From positions 14,288,438 to 14,352,437 of the forward strand of contig CM019238.1 in assembly GCA_009741485.1 (NCBI GenBank): a stretch of 64,000 bases of DNA, read 5' to 3'. How positions within the stretch are numbered: the first letter of the stretch is position 1; every line of letters starts with the position of its first letter. Under the pieces are notes generated by a model. It was not told the DNA's origin and did no database searches. It worked only from the letters and a program-made list of their open reading frames with translations. The stretch comes from Malurus cyaneus samueli. Its lineage: Eukaryota; Chordata; Aves; Passeriformes; Maluridae. Below are positions 38,395 through 51,600 of the stretch, piece after piece. The translations under genes and the position numbers were made by a program.

Positions 38395-38690
38395 CGGTTC
38401 CCTATTAAATCCTGCTAATTTTCTAGGTGAAGGCTGTGAAGTGAATGTGAGGAAGCATTAAAAGGGAATTGAATTTGCATTCCTTATGCTACAGGCACAT
38501 GTTTACATGACCTTTAAAACAGAATTAAAGCTGTATCATCAGCAGCTGTAGGCAATTCACATTACTAAGGCAATCAAATCAGAAGGCTAAACTAACTATA
38601 AAACATAAATTAAACTGATAGAGAATCATCCTAATTCACTAGGTTTACTCGCAATTTACTTATCCGCTACTAGTAATTTCTAAACAGTTT
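38395..38690. promoter_or_regulatory. candidate conserved non-coding element with octamer
   Basis: This repeat-free AT-rich stretch about 6.3 kb upstream of POU3F4 carries a perfect octamer ATTTGCAT at 38473-38480, followed by TTATGC, plus several ATTA cores. It lies between two CpG-rich patches. It reads like a developmental enhancer, but conservation cannot be checked here. Confidence 0.3.
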
Positions 38691-39079
38691 GGAGAAGAGG
38701 CAAATAGGAAAGGCTCGGACGTGGCACTTCAAACCCGTGCTGTCCGAGGGGGAGAGCCGGCTCTCCCGGGGTTCTCCATCAGGGAGCGAGGGGATAACAC
38801 GGGCCCCCAGAGCTCCGCGAAGGGCCTGCAAACTGATACCCGCATGGCCAAACCCCAGCTTTGTGCGTTGGCTCAACATGCACATCCCCCTCGCCCCCGG
38901 AGTCCTTTCCTCTCTGGAGGACCCTCAGAGACGCCGTTGATTTTCTAAAATATGAAATAACTCAATATCCAATACAGCTCGCGTTGCACCGCTGCCTTCT
39001 GCCCCCCCCCTCCCCCCATCCCAGAGGGACACTTTCCAATGTCTGAAGCACTGTAAAAAAAAAAACCACAAAAATCGAT

Positions 39080-39570
39080 AGCGCCGGTGATTTCATTAAA
39101 AGTTTGCGGAGTGCGTTTCCCCGTCTCCGCTCCGGCGCTCCCGGGCGGAGCGGGGCGGGCCCCGGGCACCCCCTGCCCCGGGCGCCCCCCACTTTGATTT
39201 ATTCCCGTTTATTTCTCGCAGCCGAGGGCTCTCTCCCCCGCTTTGATGGAGACTCTCCCGTGTGCGCTTCCCCGTGCCCCGGGGCCCGCGGTGATTTATT
39301 GCCTGAACTTCTCCCCCGCAGCCCCCGGGACCCCTCGCCACGGGCAGGGCACAGAGGGGAAGGGATGCTGCAGCCTCCAGAGCCTTTCACCGGGAGTTTC
39401 CTGTGCGGGAGGGAGAGAAAAAAGCTGCCCAGAGGTGCCAGGGCACCGCACACGCTGGGGATGGAGCTTTTGCAGGGGTTGTTGGGGGTTTTTTTTGGGG
39501 GGGGGAGGAGCACAGTCTCGGCCACGCGTGACCGAAAGCCCCCCAGCCTGCCTCACCATGACCATCCTGC
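39080..39570. promoter_or_regulatory. CpG-rich patch about 5.5 kb upstream of POU3F4
   Basis: High-GC, CpG-dense block after a C-run (39001-39020) and before a G-run (about 39497-39506). Frames of 100-200 codons are open on both strands but show no recognisable domain. It is best read as part of the broad CpG domain around the gene. Confidence 0.45.
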
Positions 39571-40238
39571 CCTGCCCAAGCGCGATTCACGAAGGAAACA
39601 TCTTTTAGCAAAGCAGCCTGGCCTGAAAGTTCATTTTTACAACAGCTTTGGTTGGCGCGATCTGAATGAAGCGGGGAGGAAACTTTCCACCGACCGTAAA
39701 CACACGAAAGTCTGTGAGAAAACCAAGAATTAGCAGCAGCATCTACGTATTTATAAACGTAAATCTAGGGATGACGAGGCGCTTCAAAAATGCAGGAGGC
39801 GTTTCAATCCCTCTGCGGGATCAGGAGCATCGCTGGATGCTTTGCACGCCGAGCGCTACAGCTGGAAAAACGTACAGTTAAATAAATAATAAATCAATAA
39901 ATGAAAGGCGAAACACAACACACGAACCCCAACCCCACATGGAAATCGCTCGGTAAGCTACCAAACAGCAACGCAGGTATTTTGTCATCCAAGGAACAGA
40001 GCGATTTGTCTTCAATGTCTCATTAGTCAACAGAGGTTAACTAGCGAGCCAGTTAGTGTTCAAATCCAACCCATTTTCCTTTAAATATGTCTGAGCAGAA
40101 ATCTGTCGTTTCGGGAATAGTATTTGGATTATTTCTAAGGCACAGGCGGGATGGCCTCTGGGCTGGCAGGAGGGCTGGGGGTGCCCATCTCTGCCCGCAT
40201 CCCCCCGTTTGCTGAGAGAAGTCTACAGGAAGAAGAAG

Positions 40239-40239
40239 G

Positions 40240-40271
<32 letters not shown>

Positions 40272-40290
40272 AAAGAAAAAAAGAAACAAC
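40239..40290 (+). repeat. A-rich homopolymer tract
   Basis: A run of about 30 As followed by AAAAG/AAAAAG units, in the 5' flank of POU3F4. Similar A-runs occur at 33898-33914, 41188-41216, 42977-42992 and 43014-43030. They are simple slippage tracts and likely hot spots for sequencing-length error. Confidence 0.85.
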
Positions 40291-41187
40291 CAACAACCAC
40301 AAGACCACGGGATTTCGGTGCGGGATGAAACCAGCGCGTTCTTGTCATCACGCCTGTTTGAATGGCACGGTGAGGAAAGTGCTACGTAGAAGGGAAGGGA
40401 TCGGCATTGTTGTGGGCTCTATTAACTCCTGCCGTGACCTCGGAGCTCCACGCACCGCCCGAGCAGCGCAGGGAGCGGGGCCGCAGCCCCTTCCTTCTCC
40501 CGCTGCCTCTCCCCGTCCACGCTGCTCCTCCGAGCACAACAAAACCCGACCTTTCCGTTCGTGGATTTCATAAACGGCGAGACCGGTCCCGCAGCGAAAA
40601 TGTGCACTTTGGAGAGACTTCCTGCAATATTGACGGTTTTTTGCTCCGTCAACCAAATGTTCGAGACGAGACCTGCTAAAACCGACCCAGCTCAAAAATA
40701 GCAGTGACCTGAACATGACGGGGTAGTGCACGAATGAACGACTTTTTTTTTTTTCCCGCAGCAAGTACATTTTTCAAACATGACAACGTGGAAAAAAAAA
40801 AAAGATGTTATAATAATAAGAATAACAATAACAGGCGATTCGAGCAGAGGAGCAAGGAGTCGCCCAAACCGCTTCGGAAATCGCAGCAGTTAGAATACAA
40901 ATACTATTTACCTTGTGATTTTTTCTGCCCGGGACTGGCTTTATTGTCCCTCCCTGGACCAGCCCAGCCGCAGCCACGCTCCCTCCGTGCCGGGCTCTTT
41001 GCTGCCGGGCTGGTGCTGGGAGAGATTTGGGGGGGGCTGCATTCATTCTTACATTAGGACTAGTTTAATTGCAATCTGTCAGTCCATCTCCTGGCTGGGG
41101 CTCGGAGATGGCAGTGTGGCTCTCTCCCTCCTCTCTCCCTGCACAGCATTTACTCACGTTCAAGAGCAGCCAACAGAGACCAGGAAG

Positions 41188-41221
<34 letters not shown>

Positions 41222-42429
41222 AATTGAGCTTGTGTCGGTATTGGCTAATTTCTGCTAATACTCTGTGAATTCCTTTTTGCTTCCTAAGCTTCCCCCACGC
41301 TGGTTAGGTGTTCTCAAAGCCTCTCCGCAGCTCCAGGAGCCGGTTTCTCAGCCCTGATGGGTGGCTGGGTTTCAGCAGGAGCCCCAGCGCCTGGATGTAC
41401 ACAATGCAAACCTTAACTCCTGGCTCCAGAAACGGTTAAATTGCCCTTTCCCAGCCCCCACCCCCGTTATGATTGACTCTGTTTTTAAATTTGCACTTGT
41501 TCCCACCAAGCGCAATCTAACTCGTCCTGTCTCTAAAGTGAACTTGTGTTGAAGGTGAAGTTTTCAATATAGAGGTCACGACACCGAGGCACAGCTTACC
41601 GCTCCGAGCTTCATGCTGTATTAAACACAATCAAAACGAACCCCTTTTAGACCTTTTTTTTTCCTCTCTCTCCTTCCCCTCCCGCGGATGAACAATGAGA
41701 CGGGGGGGGGAGGGGAGGAAAAAAAAAAATCTCTTAAATATAATAAAATCAGCTCTGTCACGATAATAAACGCGTTCCTCCCGCTCCTGGGTTCAGGTCC
41801 CAAGCTCCAGCCCATGGAGCCGGTGGGGAACACAAGCGCATCCCGACGGGATGGAACGTGCGGGGTTGGAGAGGGGGACAGCCAGCCCTGCCCCACGCGT
41901 GGGTGACACCGCCGCTGTCACCGAGGGGACGGCCACGGCTGAGCCACGCACCCGGGTGACCCCAGAAAGCCCCGGTCCCGCCTGTGCCAGGGGGACTGCG
42001 CACAATTCCAGCTCCCGCACTTCAAAGCGGGGGGTTCTCTATAGCGACTTCTCGCTGCCCCAGGACGGTGGCTGCCTCCAGCTATTGTGAGAGCTTTTTC
42101 ACGCCAAAGATTTAGCAGAAAAAATAGATATTAAAGCGAGTTATTTGCTGAGGAAACGCGGGTCCCTCCGGGGCGGGGGCACCCGGAGCCAAAGGGTTGG
42201 AGCGCACGGTCTGAACCCAAAAACTTTTTTAAAATTTTTTTTAATAAAAAAAAACTTTAATGGGTTTCGGTCTATGAAAAATAAGTTACAAATTCTTGCA
42301 ACAGTAGCTTTGCATGTACTTATTTTTCTCCCATGTCCAGACGGGGTCGGCTATTGAATAAGGCTCTTTTATTCTGCATGGGGCAGGGGATTTGTGGCCA
42401 TGGTCCCCCTTTTATTCCTCTCTCTATGG

Positions 42430-42860
42430 AAACCCAGATCATGGGGAGAAATATGCGAGGCTGAATAAAGAAAAGCAGCAGAAAGGACCGCTTGAGAGCG
42501 GCATCTGTTACACTTGGGAAGTTAGACTGACAGGAAAGAGCTAAAGAAACCCTCTCCAGCAGATTAGTTAGAACAGCAAGAAGATTTAACTATATGCAGA
42601 TAAAAACACTATAAAATCCACCATACTCTGCTATAGGCGAGGTGAGAGCCGCCTCGGCAGGAGCAGAGCCGGGCTCTGCCTTAGCTACATTTGCAGCAAA
42701 GATTAAAATGGGACGTTCGGGGTTTTATTTCCCTGCCAGAGACTCTGCCTTAATTAAACGGCGGATCTGAACATCTATTTTCACGGGCAATGGGATTTGA
42801 AAAATTGTTTCGGAAGTTAAAGTGCAAATTAATTTTAAATAATTTAGTTACGTTTTTATA
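42430..42860. promoter_or_regulatory. candidate conserved non-coding element upstream of POU3F4
   Basis: A non-repetitive stretch of balanced composition within the CpG-rich domain, about 2-2.3 kb upstream of the start codon. It contains TTAATTAAA, GATTAGTTAG, CTATAAAATCC and AAATTAATTTTAAAT, all rich in homeodomain cores. There is no coding potential. Mouse work has placed neural enhancers in the Pou3f4 5' flank, so a regulatory role here is plausible but inferred. Confidence 0.3.
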
Positions 42861-43559
42861 CAGTGCGGATTTGATGTTGTGGGGGGCTTTTTTGGTGGCT
42901 TTTTTTTTCTTTTTTTTTTTCCCCCTCGGGCTCCGGTGATGTTTATTTCGAGGAGCGTGAAGCGGGAGAGTGGGAAAAAAAAAAAAAAAAAAGGGAAGAA
43001 AGGGGAGGGGGGGGAAAAAAAAAAAAAAAAGGAAAGGAAAATTAAAAAAGAAAGGCTAAAAAAACCAACGAGGAAGAGGCTGCTGCTACAACTCCTTCCC
43101 TGCCCTCCCCGCGCTCGGGAGGGCTCGGCCGCGGAGCTGCGCGCCCGCACCGCCCGCACAGCCCAGCGCCGGGAACGCGGCTCCAGCGGGGACATCCCCA
43201 ACTCCCGACCCTCCGCTGACCCCCCCGCCGCACACCCTCCCTCACCCAACCCCTCTACCCGCCAAACTTCATTTTTTATTTACTTTTCCGTATTCTTATT
43301 TTCCGAGTCGCGCCCCCTCCCCTCCCGCACCCCCGCGGGTGCGCAGCGCAGCGCAGCGCTCGCCCGCCGGGGACCCGCACGGTCGCCGATATATCGCGAT
43401 TTTGCCCCAGCCGGGCAGCCCGCTCTGCTCCTCAGCACCCAGCCCTGCCTTTACCCCTCTCACACGCTGCCCCGGCGAGAAATTATTGTGATTATTATTA
43501 TTATAATGAGGAAAGCGATGGGACCCGGCTCGGGAAGGAACCAGAGAAGCGCTCACCTT

Positions 43560-43830
43560 ATTTAGATCTATTTTCTCATTTTCTTGAATTTTCTTCAGAT
43601 CTGTCTTCTCAGAGAAACTAATGCCTTAATGACTTTCTGGTAGCTGCAAGCCTTCTTTTATTTCTGCTAAATATATGAAAATGTATGCAAATTTAAATCA
43701 AGCTTAACCTAGGAGCTCTTGCAATATATTTAATGGAATTTCAAACCAATAAGGGGACTCTGATGCAGTCTTCTGGAAGTGCAAATATAATTACGCAGCT
43801 CGGTTACCTCCAAAACGATGCAGGGAAAGG
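43560..43830 (+). promoter_or_regulatory. AT-rich promoter-proximal element with a POU octamer
   Basis: An AT-rich block sits between two CpG-rich blocks, about 1.0-1.2 kb before the start codon. It contains a perfect octamer ATGCAAAT at 43685-43692, a near-match GTGCAAAT at about 43777-43784, an ATTACG motif and a CCAAT on the plus strand (about 43745). Octamers are bound by class III POU proteins, so autoregulation is possible. Function is inferred only from motif content and position. Confidence 0.35.
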
Positions 43831-44229
43831 TCATTTTGGAACTCGGGAGCGGGTCGGGGGTCCCGGGGCTGCGCCTCTCCCCGCCCCGCCGGGGCTCCGC
43901 GGGTGCGGAGCTCTGCCCGCCGGGCCCGAGCGATCGGGGGGCTCCGCGCTCCCCCCGCTGCTCCGGGGGGGGTCTGGGGACCGCACCAGCCTTTCTCCCA
44001 TTCTTTTCCCCTTTCTCACAGTTCTTCCCTCTTTTTTCCCTTTTTTCCCGGTTTTGCCCTGCAGCCCTCGCCGCCAGGAGCGCACCGGCGGCGCGCCGCG
44101 AACTTTGAGGAGCATCCACCGGGATTTACCGGCGGCGAGGCCGGGAAGCTCGTTTTTTGGGGTGTTTTTTTTATTATTTTGGGGTTTTGCTCAGTTTCTT
44201 TTTGCTCCCGCCCGAGCGCGGCGGCTCCG

Positions 44230-44782
44230 CACGGCCCGGGGCAGGCGGGGACGCGCGGCTCGGGGCAGCCGCACCGGGGGAGGAGCGGAGCGGAGCGGGC
44301 GCGCGCAGCCCGGAGCCCGCCCGGGCCGCGGGGCGGGGCAGCGCCCGGGGTGGTCCCGCGGGGCTGCCGCCGGGGGCGCCGCCGTTTAACCTCTGCCCGC
44401 GGCTAATCGCTCCCCCATTTAAGCCGTGTCCCCGCGCCCCCCCGTTCCCGGGCGCTCCCCATTTAAGCCGTGCCCCCCGCGGGTCCCCCCCCGCTCCCGC
44501 CCGGCGCGGAAGGAGTTAAGCGGCGGGCCGCCTCGCGCCCGGCCCCGGTGCCGGCGGAGTGATTCACTTCCTGCCTCGCGCCCGCGCGGCCCCGCGGCCC
44601 CGCCCCTCCAGGCTCGCCCCGCCCCCGCGCCGCGCCATTGGCCCGCCGTGCCGCCGGGCGCGCCGCTATTGGCCGGCGCGGGTGTCAGTCACGGCCGGCC
44701 GCCGCCGGGCCGCCGTGCCGGTGGATGTCAAAGGCTGGCGCGGCGGCGGCGGCACAGTATAACTCGTGGGGCTGCCGCGGCC
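44230..44782 (+). promoter_or_regulatory. POU3F4 5' UTR and GC-rich proximal promoter
   Basis: A very CpG-rich block lies directly before the start codon. It has two inverted CCAAT boxes (ATTGG at 44637-44641 and 44668-44672) and several GC-box-like CCGCCC/CCCGCCCC strings between 44590 and 44630. TATAA occurs at 44758-44762 but lies only about 20 bp before the ATG, so it is unlikely to be the TATA box. Two copies of ATTTAAGCCGTG (44417-44428 and 44461-44472, 44 bp apart) could serve as TATA-like elements. The transcription start cannot be fixed from sequence. The frame of the ATG stays open upstream to about 44426, which I attribute to base composition and not to an N-terminal extension. Confidence 0.6.
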
Positions 44783-46200
<1,418 letters not shown>

Positions 46201-47189
46201 TAAAAAAAAAAACAAAAAAAAAAAGGAAACCCACGGAAAAAATAGAAAATTTGAAAAAAAAAAAAAAAAAGAACGAAAAACCCGACAGAAAAGGAAAGAC
46301 AGATGTGTGCCTATGAATAACCTTCCAGCGCCTTGGTTATATCAGCTGTATTTCAGGTGAATCTGTTTTACAATAGACTAGTTTTGCATTTTTAAAGACT
46401 TATATAGCGTTTTTAAATGTCTGAGGTGTTTTACTACAAACTGTACACAATATTTGTGACCTAATTTGTATCGAATTGAGCAGTCCAAACGTTCTTCCCT
46501 TCCCCACGCACCGGCAATGTCACCCAGCGGGGCCGGGGCAGGGCGGCCGCGGCCCTTCCTCACCCCCTCCCCGAAGAGATGGGGCTCCCTCCGCGCCCGC
46601 GGAGCCCCGCACCGATCTGAAGAACACGCTTATTTGTTGCAGCTTTTTTCTTCCTTTTCGAGAACTTCCCAACACCGTAAAACGGTCGGGTCACAAGCCT
46701 GACTCCCCCCTCTTCTCCCAAGGAAAACAAAAAAATTATTATATATATATATAATAATTATTTCTAAGAGATTTACCCGAAATTAAGCATCACAACCAAA
46801 CCCGTGGCATTTGCCAGTCTTTTTTCTTTCCGAAGATGAGTTGGCCTTTTTGATCAGCGCCAGATGAGAGGTCTGTAGTAAACACTTTATCCTTCTGCGC
46901 TTTCGCTTCGGAATCGGTTTCTCTGTATTTTGTTTCGATAGTGAAGAGGAATGAGGTGTCGGGGAGGGGAGGGAGAGAGGGAGGGAGGGAGGGAAGGGGA
47001 CAGAAAACGCCCGCATTTGGTTCACGCTGAGCTTCTTTCCGCGTCACAGGGAATGCTGGCTTTGTGGAAAAGCTTTTCTTAGGGGGAGAGAAACAATAAT
47101 AATAATAATCACCGAAAACAAAACAGGGAGGGAAAACACCCCCTTAGCCACCAAAACAAAGTCACTAAAATGCTAACGCCGTTTTTTTG

Positions 47190-47510
47190 GGCACAGAAGT
47201 GCTGAGCTGCACCCGCCCCCTTCTCCCCCTGTCCCCCCCTCCGTGGCTGTGTTGTCCCAAGGGCGGGGGTCGGTGCCGCGCACCCACCCGCGATGGTCCG
47301 TGTGTGTCTGAGCGTGTGTTTGAGCGTGTGTTTGTGTGTGTGTGTGACACCCCCGAGCCCCGCACCCCGGGCCGCCGGGCAGGGCCGGCTCCCCCCCCGC
47401 CGTTCCCGGGCTGCACCCGCGGCCCCGAGGGTCGGGCCGGTCCCCGCTCCGCAGTCCGCCAGCCCCGCACCGCTCTCCCCCCTCTCTCCCCGCCCCTCCC
47501 AGATTTTTTC
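47190..47510. promoter_or_regulatory. CpG-rich islet inside the POU3F4 3' UTR
   Basis: A sharply bounded GC-rich stretch in otherwise AT-rich 3' UTR sequence, with a TG-rich simple run (about 47306-47346) in its middle. No coding signal. It may be part of the unmethylated domain around the gene. Confidence 0.4.
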
Positions 47511-47550
47511 CTTTCGACATTTATATTTTTCAAGTATTTTCAGTAAGCGC

Positions 47551-47581
<31 letters not shown>

Positions 47582-47745
47582 ATTAAGAGAAGAAAAAAAA
47601 AAAAGAAAAAAAAAATAACTCGACACTGAGGACCTGCCTATTTCTGCCAACTTTATAACTGTACAGTTTTGTATATTAAACGTTTTTTGGAAGTTATTAA
47701 TTTAAAGAAAGATCATTTAGTTTATTCATTTAGTAACTGATGTAT

Positions 47746-47751
47746 AATAAA
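47746..47751 (+). terminator. polyadenylation signal AATAAA (first)
   Basis: Canonical hexamer in an AU-rich 3' UTR context about 1.85 kb after the POU3F4 stop codon. It is followed within 25 bp by a T-rich stretch. It is a good candidate for one mRNA end. Confidence 0.5.
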
Positions 47752-47832
47752 CGCTATTTTCATTAAAGGTTGCTTTTTTCAACTATTTTATCCAAAATTG
47801 CCTATTGCAGTTGCCAACAATTATTTATTTTC

Positions 47833-47838
47833 AATAAA
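47833..47838 (+). terminator. polyadenylation signal AATAAA (second)
   Basis: Second canonical hexamer, 87 bp after the first, in a very AT-rich sequence. An A-rich stretch follows about 20 bp later. It could be an alternative end of the POU3F4 transcript. Confidence 0.5.
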
Positions 47839-48068
47839 TTCCGCATTATGTTTAAAAAAAAAGAAAAAAGAAAAAAAAACGTAATTCAGAGAGAAACAAC
47901 ACAAAAAAAAATAAGCCTAAATGGGTGTCGGATAAAATAATAACGAAACACACGAGTGGCTGTAACGTTTGGTTGTCGACCAGTTTTAGTCAAGGGTTTA
48001 TATTGACGCAATATTTTATTGTTGTAAAAGGAAAAAAAAAAAAACTAAAAAAAAAAAAAAAGAGTTTA

Positions 48069-48074
48069 AATAAA
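48069..48074 (+). terminator. polyadenylation signal AATAAA (third) with GT-rich downstream element
   Basis: Third canonical hexamer. It is followed at about 48108-48135 by a GT-rich run (gtgcgggtgcgtggtttgtg), at the spacing expected for a downstream CstF-binding element. Just beyond it the sequence switches abruptly to a CpG-rich block, so this is the most 3' plausible end of the transcript. Confidence 0.45.
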
Positions 48075-48109
48075 CATTTACAGAAAGAAAAACAAAATAG
48101 ACGGCAAAG

Positions 48110-48620
48110 TGCGGGTGCGTGGTTTGTGCGCTGGCCGAGCCGGGGTGCGGGGGCTCCTCCGGCCCCAAAGCCCCGGGCACGGCCAGGGGGGCTGGAGGGG
48201 CCGATCCGGGCAGTGCCGCTGACACCTGCCGCGGCTTTGGGGCGGAAAAAAGGCGTTTTTGGGGCCGGGAGAAGGTGCGTGCGGCTTTGGCGGGGCCGCG
48301 GTCCGTGGCCGGAGCCGTGTGTCGGTGCGGTCGGTGTGTGTCGGTGTCGGTGCGCGTCCCGCCGGTGCTCGCTGCTCGGTGCCGAGCGGCAGCCAGCGGG
48401 CACCGGCCAAGTTTCTTTTGTTCCGCCCGTCCCCACGCCCACCCCGGCCGGGCCGGAGGGGCCGCAGCTCCGAGCCCCGAGCCCCTCCGCCCCGGGCCGC
48501 TCTCCCGGCGGCGTGCGGGAGGAACAATAACACTCCATCACATCGCACGGGGTGAACGGGGAGCTGCGGCCCCGGCGGCCGGGTGCGTGCTGGGGGAGGC
48601 CGGGGAGCCGCAAAAACTTC
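48110..48620. promoter_or_regulatory. CpG-rich patch immediately downstream of the POU3F4 transcript
   Basis: Composition switches abruptly from an A-run and AATAAA region to a dense CpG block of about 500 bp, then back to AT-rich at 48640. Frames of 100-200 codons are open on both strands because stops are rare in such sequence; none shows a domain. It marks the 3' edge of the CpG-rich domain and could be the promoter of a downstream or antisense non-coding RNA. Confidence 0.45.
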
Positions 48621-48639
48621 AAGGGATCGCCAGCCAAAC

Positions 48640-51600
48640 GCTTTTATTTATTTTTTTTTTTTTCTTTCGCCCTTTTCTGAAGCCGAACCTTGGAGAAAAC
48701 AATACCCAAGCCCTTCTGCCAGCAGTGTAGGGGGGGGGAAATTACCTTTAGGAATCCTGAGAAGCGACCCGAGCAGGGAGCGAGCCCTCATCTTCGATAC
48801 CCAGCAGCAGCACACGAGCGGACAGGCGCCTTCCCATTGCTCTGCCAACACAAACCATCCTGTACCTGGGAGCAAGAGGGATTTGGGATGTGAACAGTGG
48901 GCGATGCATTGTTTCTGAACCATAAAAGTGATTTATTTCACGGGTAAATCTCTGTGAGCTGCAGCATCACGGCCTTGGGGGCACCGGGCCTGCGGCTGCC
49001 CCTGCGCTGGGCAGCGGAGCCCAGCGGGACCACGACCTCCAGCTCTCTCCAGAAGGATTACAGCAGCAGGAGAAGGAAATATAACCCCCAAAAGCCCGTG
49101 GTTTTTTTATAGTCAGCTCCAGGAACAGGATAAATGTGGTGTGGGGACCAAACCAGGAGTAAACAGCCGTGGTTTGTAAACAGGACACGGAGGAAAAGCT
49201 CCAGGTTCCAACAAGCCCTGCGTGGTCACAGCGGCTCGGAACACTCAGGGCTCTGAGAGAGAGGAAAGATCCTAAAGGCAGCCTTGGTTTGGAGGAGGGA
49301 CAGAAGGCGTTTCGCTGAAATTAGCCCATTTTAGAGCCCTTTGGCTGCTCTGTAAATACAACCACAGCGAGGGCTGGGTTATGTCTTATTTTAAAACAAA
49401 TTAGGTTGAGACAAAAGAGATGCAATGAAAGACGAAATCAAGTTAGTTTATAAACAGAAGCACTTCAAAGGCGGCTGGAAAGCTGGGGAAAATAGGAGAA
49501 TTTCGTTTAAAAAAAAGAAAATCTCTGCCGGTTATTGCCCATCGATTTCAGTGTTCCTGCGAGCTAAAGGAAACTCTTTTGTGCCACCTAATGTTAAATA
49601 CAGATCACTGTTGTCTTCTTTGCTGCCCATCATCCTTGGTGAGCATGGGGAGGCCTCGGGGTGCTGAGCTCATGGGGTGGAGCTCAGCATCCCAAAGTCC
49701 CTCCAAACCAAGGGCACGGAGAGAAACTTCAGCTTCACAGTTATCTTCTGAATTTAGGGATTTTTTTTTTTTTTAAACAAGAGCTCAAGAGGGGGTGGAG
49801 AGAAGCACGGGGTAGAATCATAAGAATGAAAGGTTCCAAATTTGGGCTTTGTTATAAAAAAGTAGCTCCAGAACAACACATCCAGGGTTTATATAAGCTG
49901 CCCACCACCAAGCTCCATCTCAGCAGCTTTGGGGCTTGGGGGAGCTTCTCCCTCTGCTCTCCTCAAGAATTCAAGTGGCCTGGCCTTTGCACACTCAGTG
50001 TCTCCCAGCTGGAAGAATTTTGGTGTGTATTTAGCAGCCATTCACATTGATTTGATATGTAAATATCTCACACAATCCTTTAAAGAAAGGGCTGAAAGCA
50101 AGCGTTTTTCTAATAACGATAAATTGCACCATTTTTTTGGTTTCAACAATGAGCATTAAACATTTTTAGGAATTTTTGAGGCTCAATCTTCCATACTGTT
50201 CATATTATACTAAAAAAAAAAGAACCAGAGGGTTCCTTTGGGTTAAATTTTAAATATTTGTGAGCTGTGCTCTTTCAAGATGGCCAGGACATATGAGAGG
50301 GTTCTCTTGAAAGCAAAAAATTACTAAAAGTAAACAGAGATGCCATTTCACTTTATGCTGGACATTACAGATCATTCAAGATATGGACCAGTCAGTCTAT
50401 ACCGAGACAACATTTGACCAACATGTGTTCAAAATCTCTCAAAATCAAGTATTTTGAGTTTTTGTCTAGGTCCAGGCAGACAAAAGCATCTTGGTCTTCT
50501 TGGGCTGGATCCATGTACCAAAATCACCACTGATTTTAGGGCAGATCCACATGTGGATGGAGGCACATTTGAAACTTAAGTCCTTCCCCCAGGAGCACGT
50601 GGGGCTGATCCCAAAACCCAAACAAAATTCATTGCTTTACTCACCAGAGAAGCTTCCCTGTAACCCAGTGAGCTCACCATGTAAGTGGAATTATTAACTA
50701 GTTTTTGCACAGTTGAATTCCGAGGTTCCATCCTAGAACAAATAAATATACAATATTTCAGGCAGGTGACCAATCCTGCTCAATATCCATCACCCCCCCC
50801 CCCAAAATACCCACAGACATCAGGGCCTACATTTGTACTCACTTTCCCCTTTTTCCAGCATCCTGTAACCAATAGACTGGAAAGGCTCCACAGCAATTAC
50901 ATATTTAGGATATGTGATAGCTGCAGTTAAGATCTTTACGACTGATTGCAGGATAAAATTTACTTCAAATGTGCAAGAGCCCATTTTTAAACCTCAGCCT
51001 TTCAGCTGCTTTGCATTAGAGATATTCCAAAGGATCAAAAGCAATTAGAGCGTACAAAGTCTAAATGGTAAATAATTTCCAAATCAAAACCTTTATTAAA
51101 GCAATAAGCATCTATTTTTGTTAACACTGTAAGAGATGGAAAGGGCCAAAGCAAAGAACTTTTGGTTTAATGTCATGGAAAGAAAGCCAGACTTCAGTGC
51201 TGAAGAGCATCATTGGAAATCTCATCCCAAGTGGATTTTGGGTTGAGTTTTAAAGATTTGGGAAAGCGGGATGAGCAAAAGAATTTAAAACTCCCATTTT
51301 TCTTGGTGGGGATATGAGTAGGGATGGTTTTCACATGCCTGAGATGGGATCTGGAGGTGGATCCATGGCTCCCCATTCCCAGCGAGCGCCTCGGCAGCTT
51401 GTAAATATTTGTAGAATCACGTCCTTAATTAGAGTGGTAAAACAGTATTAAATCTTGGAATGGGAGAGAAAAGAGGAGAGCGGGGAAGAGCTGTCACTGG
51501 TGAGAGCCTGTCAACAAGAAGTTAAAAAGCTGATGGTAAATCTCATTTTGGGGAGCTCTGGGTTTGCGGAGCCATCGACCGGCTGATCGATGCTCTGCTG

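Noticed and set aside
39104..39733. 209-codon plus-strand frame in a CpG patch
   Set aside because: Composition follows GC content and runs through a G homopolymer; no similarity recognised.
42879..43565. 228-codon plus-strand frame upstream of POU3F4
   Set aside because: Built from poly-A (Lys) and poly-T (Phe) runs plus CpG-rich sequence; not a plausible protein.
44758..44762. TATAA just before the POU3F4 start codon
   Set aside because: Only about 20 bp before the ATG, so transcription starting 25-30 bp downstream would begin inside the coding region.
44426..44782. In-frame open extension upstream of the POU3F4 ATG
   Set aside because: The extension is GC-rich 5' UTR translation (Arg/Pro/Ala-rich). 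The ATG at 44783 has a strong Kozak context and the family's standard N-terminus.
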